This document shows, in pieces, positions 14,071-17,160 of a stretch of 17,160 nucleotides of DNA. Origin of the DNA: Actinomycetes bacterium (GTDB lineage: Bacteria; Actinomycetota; Acidimicrobiia; Spongiisociales; UBA4744); assembly GCA_024641205.1 (NCBI GenBank), contig JAHEDM010000005.1, forward strand, positions 1 to 17,160, in the 5' to 3' direction. A program made the position numbers and the translations under genes. The number at the start of each line of letters is the position of its first letter. The first letter of the stretch is position 1. Under the pieces are notes generated by a model. It had not been told where the DNA came from, ran no database searches, and saw nothing but the letters and a program-made list of their open reading frames with translations.

Positions 14071-14798
14071 CCGAACAGCAGGCTCCCATCCTCGATCTGG
14101 CTTCGGTAAGCGCCGCCTATGGTCCGGTGCGGGCGCTCGAAGAGGTGAGCCTGGAGGTACGGACCGGCGAAATCGTCTGCCTGCTCGGCTCCAATGCGGC
14201 GGGAAAATCAACGACTCTGAGAACGATCCTCGGTATGACCCGCGCCCATGCGGGCGAGATCGTCTTCGACGGCGAACGGATCGAGCGGTTGTCCACCCAG
14301 GAGATCGTCTCCCGTGGCTTGACCATGGTTCCCGAGAACCGGCGTCTTTTCGGGAAGATGACGGTACGGGAGAACCTTGCGATCGGCGCCAACCTTCGCA
14401 AGGACAAAGCGGCGATTCAGGCCGACGTCGACCGGGTATTCGGCCTATTCCCGCGGCTCAAAGAGCGGATCAGCCAGAAGGCCGGGACGCTGTCCGGAGG
14501 CGAACAGCAGATGCTGGCGATCGGGCGAGCTCTGACCGCTTCTCCGAAGGTCTTGTTGATGGACGAGCCTTCGATGGGTCTTGCCCCGATTTTGGTTGAG
14601 CAGGTGTTTGACACCATCAAGGAGATCAACGCCCAGGGTGTCACGATCCTGCTGGTCGAGCAAAACGCCCATGTGGCCTTGTCGATAGCCGATCGCGGGT
14701 ACGTTCTACAGACCGGCCGGATCGTCCTGGCCGATACGGCCAAAGCGCTATTGGAGCATCCCAATCTCTCGGATGCCTATCTCGGCGAACTCGAGTAA
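14067..14798 (+). CDS. livF: Branched-chain amino acid ABC transporter ATP-binding protein, LivF type
   Basis: The 243-residue ATPase is the second nucleotide-binding subunit. Walker A is GSNAAGKS (41-48), where most LivF proteins have GxNGAGKT/S. The signature LSGGE is intact (142-146), Walker B is LLMDE (163-167), the MVPENRRLF segment is the LivF-type Q-loop region, and VEQN (197-200) replaces the H-loop His as is usual in LivF. The C-terminal LSDAYLGELE is family-standard. It is the last gene of the operon. Its stop is 5 bp from the stop of the convergent PerM-family gene, and I see no clear terminator between them, so the two transcripts may run into each other. Confidence 0.94.
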   Translation: MTEQQAPILDLASVSAAYGPVRALEEVSLEVRTGEIVCLLGSNAAGKSTTLRTILGMTRAHAGEIVFDGERIERLSTQEIVSRGLTMVPENRRLFGKMTVRENLAIGANLRKDKAAIQADVDRVFGLFPRLKERISQKAGTLSGGEQQMLAIGRALTASPKVLLMDEPSMGLAPILVEQVFDTIKEINAQGVTILLVEQNAHVALSIADRGYVLQTGRIVLADTAKALLEHPNLSDAYLGELE

Positions 14799-14803
14799 GA
14801 CCC

Positions 14804-16024
14804 TTACGGATCAGGGTCGGAGGAAGACTCTGCCTCATCCGCCACTGATTCCACATCCAACTGAGTGGCCCGGCGCCGGCGACCGACCAGGCTTTCGCGC
14901 TGAGGTGGCTCGTACTCGGTGATCATGGCCTTCGCTGCCTCGTCCCAGGATTCGTTCAGCACTCTGGTGCGCCATACGTGACCCACGATGACCCGCAGAG
15001 CGGCCGCCACCGGGACGGCAACCAGCAGCCCGAAGAACCCGCCGAGGGAACCACCCAGCAGCAGTGCCAGCAGAATGAACAGCGGATTCAGCTGCACCCG
15101 CGACTTGAGTATGTTCGGGCTGATCACATGATTGTCGAACTGCTGGACGGCCGTAAACATGACCACCGACCACAGCGCCGTGCTGAAGTCACGAAGGGCC
15201 AGAGAAACCACCGCGGCCAGGAACCCGCCCGCGAACGGGCCTATGAAGGGAATCACGTTCAAGAAACCGGCGATGAGCCCAATCAGCAGCCAGAACGGAA
15301 CACCAAGTAAGGCCAGCCCCAGACTCGCCAAGACGCCAACGATCAGAGCTACGAGCAGTTGCCCTCGCACAAAGCCACCGACGACCCGGCCTACCTGCGA
15401 AACCACGTGAACGACCTCGGGACGCGCCGCAGCCGGGAGCAGGAGTCGTGAACGTTCCTTGAATCCGGGCAGATCAATCAGCAGGTAGAAGGCGAGCACC
15501 GGACCCAGAGCCAGAATGATCAGGACGTCAAGACCTGCCCGGGCAAAAGTCCCGACCTGCCCGAGCATCTGTTGGATACGTTCCTGGTTGAAGAAGTCGG
15601 CCAGCCATACCTGCAGCGTGTCGAGAGCCGAGCCCGCTCCCACCGACAAGCCCAGCCGCTTGCCGACGTCTACCAGAAATACCCCGACGTCGTCTACCAA
15701 TTGGGGAATACGGTCGGCAAACTGCGCGATCTGATCACCGACGATGGGAACAATGAGAAAACCGAAAAGCACGCCGAGGCCCAGGAACAGCAAGTACGAG
15801 ATGAACGAGGCGAGCAGGCGGTGGATCCGCCATTTCACCATTCGATCAACCAGGGGGCTCATCAGGTAGACGACGGCGCCTGCCAGCACCAGAGGAGGCC
15901 AGAGGATGCGCACGAAGTACAGGAGCTCCAAGGTACCGGCTACTACCAGCAGCACACCGATAATGCTCCAGGCGGCGATGCCAATCCGCCGAAGCCGCTC
16001 GAAGGAAGTTAGTGAATCGTTCAT
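14804..16024 (-). CDS. AI-2E family (PerM/UPF0118) transporter-like membrane protein
   Basis: The 406-residue protein has about eight predicted helices in the family order. An N-terminal pair is followed by GAVVYLMSPLVDRMV, then LGLGVLFGFLIVPIVGDQIAQFADRIPQLVDDV, a soluble loop, and a C-terminal bundle with GFVRGQLLVALIVGVLASLGLALLG, LIAGFLNVIPFIGPFAGG, and the hallmark QQFDNHVISPNILKSRVQLNPLFILLALLLGG. Members include the E. coli AI-2 exporter TqsA and bacterial sodium/proton antiporters, so the transported species cannot be told. The C-terminus is a hydrophilic tail with an Arg cluster (GRRRRATQ) and an acidic end (ESSSDPDP). ATG 16024 is chosen over an in-frame TTG 33 nt upstream. A TACACT box (16037-16042, minus strand) lies 12 nt before it and may be the -10. 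It converges on livF. Confidence 0.92.
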   Translation of the reverse strand: MNDSLTSFERLRRIGIAAWSIIGVLLVVAGTLELLYFVRILWPPLVLAGAVVYLMSPLVDRMVKWRIHRLLASFISYLLFLGLGVLFGFLIVPIVGDQIAQFADRIPQLVDDVGVFLVDVGKRLGLSVGAGSALDTLQVWLADFFNQERIQQMLGQVGTFARAGLDVLIILALGPVLAFYLLIDLPGFKERSRLLLPAAARPEVVHVVSQVGRVVGGFVRGQLLVALIVGVLASLGLALLGVPFWLLIGLIAGFLNVIPFIGPFAGGFLAAVVSLALRDFSTALWSVVMFTAVQQFDNHVISPNILKSRVQLNPLFILLALLLGGSLGGFFGLLVAVPVAAALRVIVGHVWRTRVLNESWDEAAKAMITEYEPPQRESLVGRRRRATQLDVESVADEAESSSDPDP

Positions 16025-16103
16025 CGATTGGCAATGAGTGTAAACGGGAGGTAGCAAGTTGTTGGTCGTTCGTTGTACGTTCTAGTCCGAAGCCCGTAGC
16101 CGA

Positions 16104-16126
16104 TTCAAGCCTCGAGCTTTCAAGCC
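16104..16126. repeat. Short direct repeat in the gap upstream of the PerM-family gene
   Basis: TTCAAGCC occurs at 16104-16111 and 16119-16126. The surrounding 150-bp gap (16025-16174) also reuses short words such as ACTGCC, CTGCTGACTGCC and GTTNGT. No gene or clear terminator is seen there. It may be a degenerate intergenic repeat element. Confidence 0.35.
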
Positions 16127-16174
16127 GCACTGCCAGGACGAACTGCTGACTGCCGAATAATCAATGACGAGTAC

Positions 16175-17065
16175 TTAACTACCGACTACCACTTCCACTT
16201 GAGCGCCGTCCCCCACCGCGATCAGAATCGATGGGCCGGCGAACGGGCTTTGATAGCCCTCGGCCGTTGCGACCCATCCGCCCGGCACCGTCGCAACCCC
16301 CGTGACCTCGACACCGGTTTCTTCCGGCACCCGGATCAGGAAGACGCCATCGACCGTGCACCCGAGGTCGGTTTCTCCCGGACGGGGCAGCGAAACCGAA
16401 CCCCTCCCACTAAGGGTCAATGCCTTCAGTTCCAGTCCGGTCAGGTCCCCCTGCAGATCGGGCGAGTCGAGCGTCAGAGACCACGCAGGTCCTACGCCAA
16501 GCGACAACTCCCAACCCGAGGTCTGAAACCAACGTCCCCCATCAACCTCGCGCAGCACCACGAAGGCCGGACCATCCTCGAAGTTGCTCTCGAGAGCTTC
16601 CGGGACTCCCGTTGAACCGCCTCGGCGTTCCACTCGTACCGCATACAAGTCTCCCTCACCTGCCGTTATGAGCAGACGTCCGGTCAGATCCAGAGTCAGC
16701 TCAGCGTCTGCGACCCCGACGGCTCGCGGTCCGATGAGATCACCGGATGACGAGGGAAGCTGCTCCCAGCCGGTCAGGTGGAGCACCACACTGGATCCCA
16801 GCATCGTGATCAACAGAAGAGGCAACACCGCCGACACTCGGGCCGGACCGCGTTTGCGGAGCGGAAGCAGGGCGGCAGCGACGAAAAACGCCCCGACCGC
16901 CAAAGGCCACAAAGAGATCACGTCCAGCACGACCGAAGGAGCGAGGATACCGCCGAGCACACCTGCCGCTATCGACACGATGATGACGGCCACCATCAGC
17001 CATGCCCACAAGGTCCATGGGCTCGACGGCTTGGCGTCTACGGGATCGGGAACTTCGGTGGTCAC
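16175..17065 (-). CDS. Membrane protein with C-terminal toast-rack-like (LiaF/DUF2154-like) beta domain
   Basis: The 296-residue protein has a short hydrophilic N-terminus, three hydrophobic segments (about 18-40, 46-67 and 77-96) with the LWPLAVGAFFVAAALLPLRKRGP pattern typical of LiaF-type membrane modules, and an extracytoplasmic part of about 200 residues. The latter is made of short beta strands with repeated Gly turns (ELTLDLTGRLLITAGEGDLY, SLTLDSPDLQGDLTGLELKALTLSGRGSVSLP), which suggests a toast-rack or DUF4097-like beta-solenoid sheet. LiaF-like proteins work with envelope-stress systems, but no kinase or regulator is nearby, so the function is not assigned. The start GTG 17065 overlaps the stop of the upstream gene (GTGA), and the GGAGG directly before it suggests translational coupling. 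Confidence is high that the gene is real and moderate for its domain. Confidence 0.72.
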   Translation of the reverse strand: MTTEVPDPVDAKPSSPWTLWAWLMVAVIIVSIAAGVLGGILAPSVVLDVISLWPLAVGAFFVAAALLPLRKRGPARVSAVLPLLLITMLGSSVVLHLTGWEQLPSSSGDLIGPRAVGVADAELTLDLTGRLLITAGEGDLYAVRVERRGGSTGVPEALESNFEDGPAFVVLREVDGGRWFQTSGWELSLGVGPAWSLTLDSPDLQGDLTGLELKALTLSGRGSVSLPRPGETDLGCTVDGVFLIRVPEETGVEVTGVATVPGGWVATAEGYQSPFAGPSILIAVGDGAQVEVVVGS

Positions 17066-17160
17066 CCTCCGTATGATGCCCCAAGCACGATGATGATGTC
17101 GGCCTGGGATACCCCTTGGAAGAGTTCGACAACCGCATCCGGAGACACGTAACGCACGAG
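17062..17160 (-). CDS. 3' end of an upstream gene, possibly an LCP-family protein with LytR_C domain
   Basis: A minus-strand frame is open from the window edge and stops at TGA 17062-17064, sharing the sequence GTGA with the next gene's start. The 32 visible residues include SPDAVVELFQG and end ADIIIVLGASYGG. This ending resembles the LytR C-terminal domain, which commonly finishes as a hydrophobic strand followed by LGxDY/F. LCP proteins attach glycopolymers to peptidoglycan in Actinobacteria, which would suit a neighbour with an envelope-type beta domain. Too little is present for a firm name, but the coding assignment is supported by the 4-bp overlap architecture. Confidence 0.55.
   Translation of the reverse strand, partial: LVRYVSPDAVVELFQGVSQADIIIVLGASYGG

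Noticed and set aside
9123..14798. Possible short-chain amide/urea (Urt) transporter instead of a Liv transporter
   Set aside because: No urease or amidase genes accompany the operon and nothing in the motifs decides it. Kept as a Liv-type importer with open ligand.
1..17160. CRISPR arrays, insertion sequences, toxin-antitoxin or defence islands
   Set aside because: No regularly spaced repeats, transposase motifs, terminal inverted repeats or recognised defence domains are seen on either strand.

Overview
The window looks like a chromosomal segment of a high-GC actinobacterium. An uncultured relative of the Acidimicrobiia would fit, but this placement is inferred. The reasons are the GC-rich codon use, frequent GTG starts, a WS/DGAT-type acyltransferase, a toast-rack-type membrane protein, and several genes without a Shine-Dalgarno site that have a TANNNT box just upstream (leaderless style). 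All genes are intact except the two cut by the window edges. I see no transposase, phage gene, CRISPR array or toxin-antitoxin pair.

Layout. 2-466 (+): the C-terminal end of a protein built from 47-residue repeats of FG-GAP/VCBS type. 602-674 (+): tRNA-Arg(CCU). 716-2832 (+): a tight pair, an FAD-dependent amine/amino-acid oxidase and an ornithine cyclodeaminase/mu-crystallin-family reductase. 2894-6369 (+): three separately spaced genes, for a wax ester synthase/diacylglycerol acyltransferase, an EamA-type exporter and a zinc-lacking MDR oxidoreductase. 6331-8949 (-): an AlaX-type alanyl-tRNA editing protein, a CvpA-CAP fusion membrane protein and a conserved protein with a pseudo-receiver-like C-terminus. 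9123-14798 (+): a complete five-gene branched-chain amino acid (HAAT/Liv) ABC importer operon in the order binding lipoprotein, LivH, LivM, LivG, LivF. 14804-16024 (-): a PerM/AI-2E family membrane protein. 16175-17160 (-): a toast-rack membrane protein overlapping by 4 bp the end of an upstream gene whose last residues resemble a LytR_C domain.

How the genes work together. The Liv operon is the clearest system: the lipoprotein captures an amino acid or similar small ligand, LivH/LivM form the channel, and LivG/LivF hydrolyse ATP. A strong hairpin after the binding-protein gene probably sets excess production of that component. The oxidase/reductase pair can be read as an imine-forming enzyme plus an imine-reducing enzyme, a possible amino acid stereoinversion or catabolic module. 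The remaining genes are housekeeping or lipid metabolism.

I found no convincing wholly new defence or mobile system. The points most worth a second look are the oxidase/reductase pair, the CvpA-CAP fusion, the LivM with a long membrane extension, the asymmetric LivG/LivF ATP sites, the AlaX with Asp in place of its zinc-site Cys, and an intercistronic inverted repeat that overlaps a ribosome binding site.
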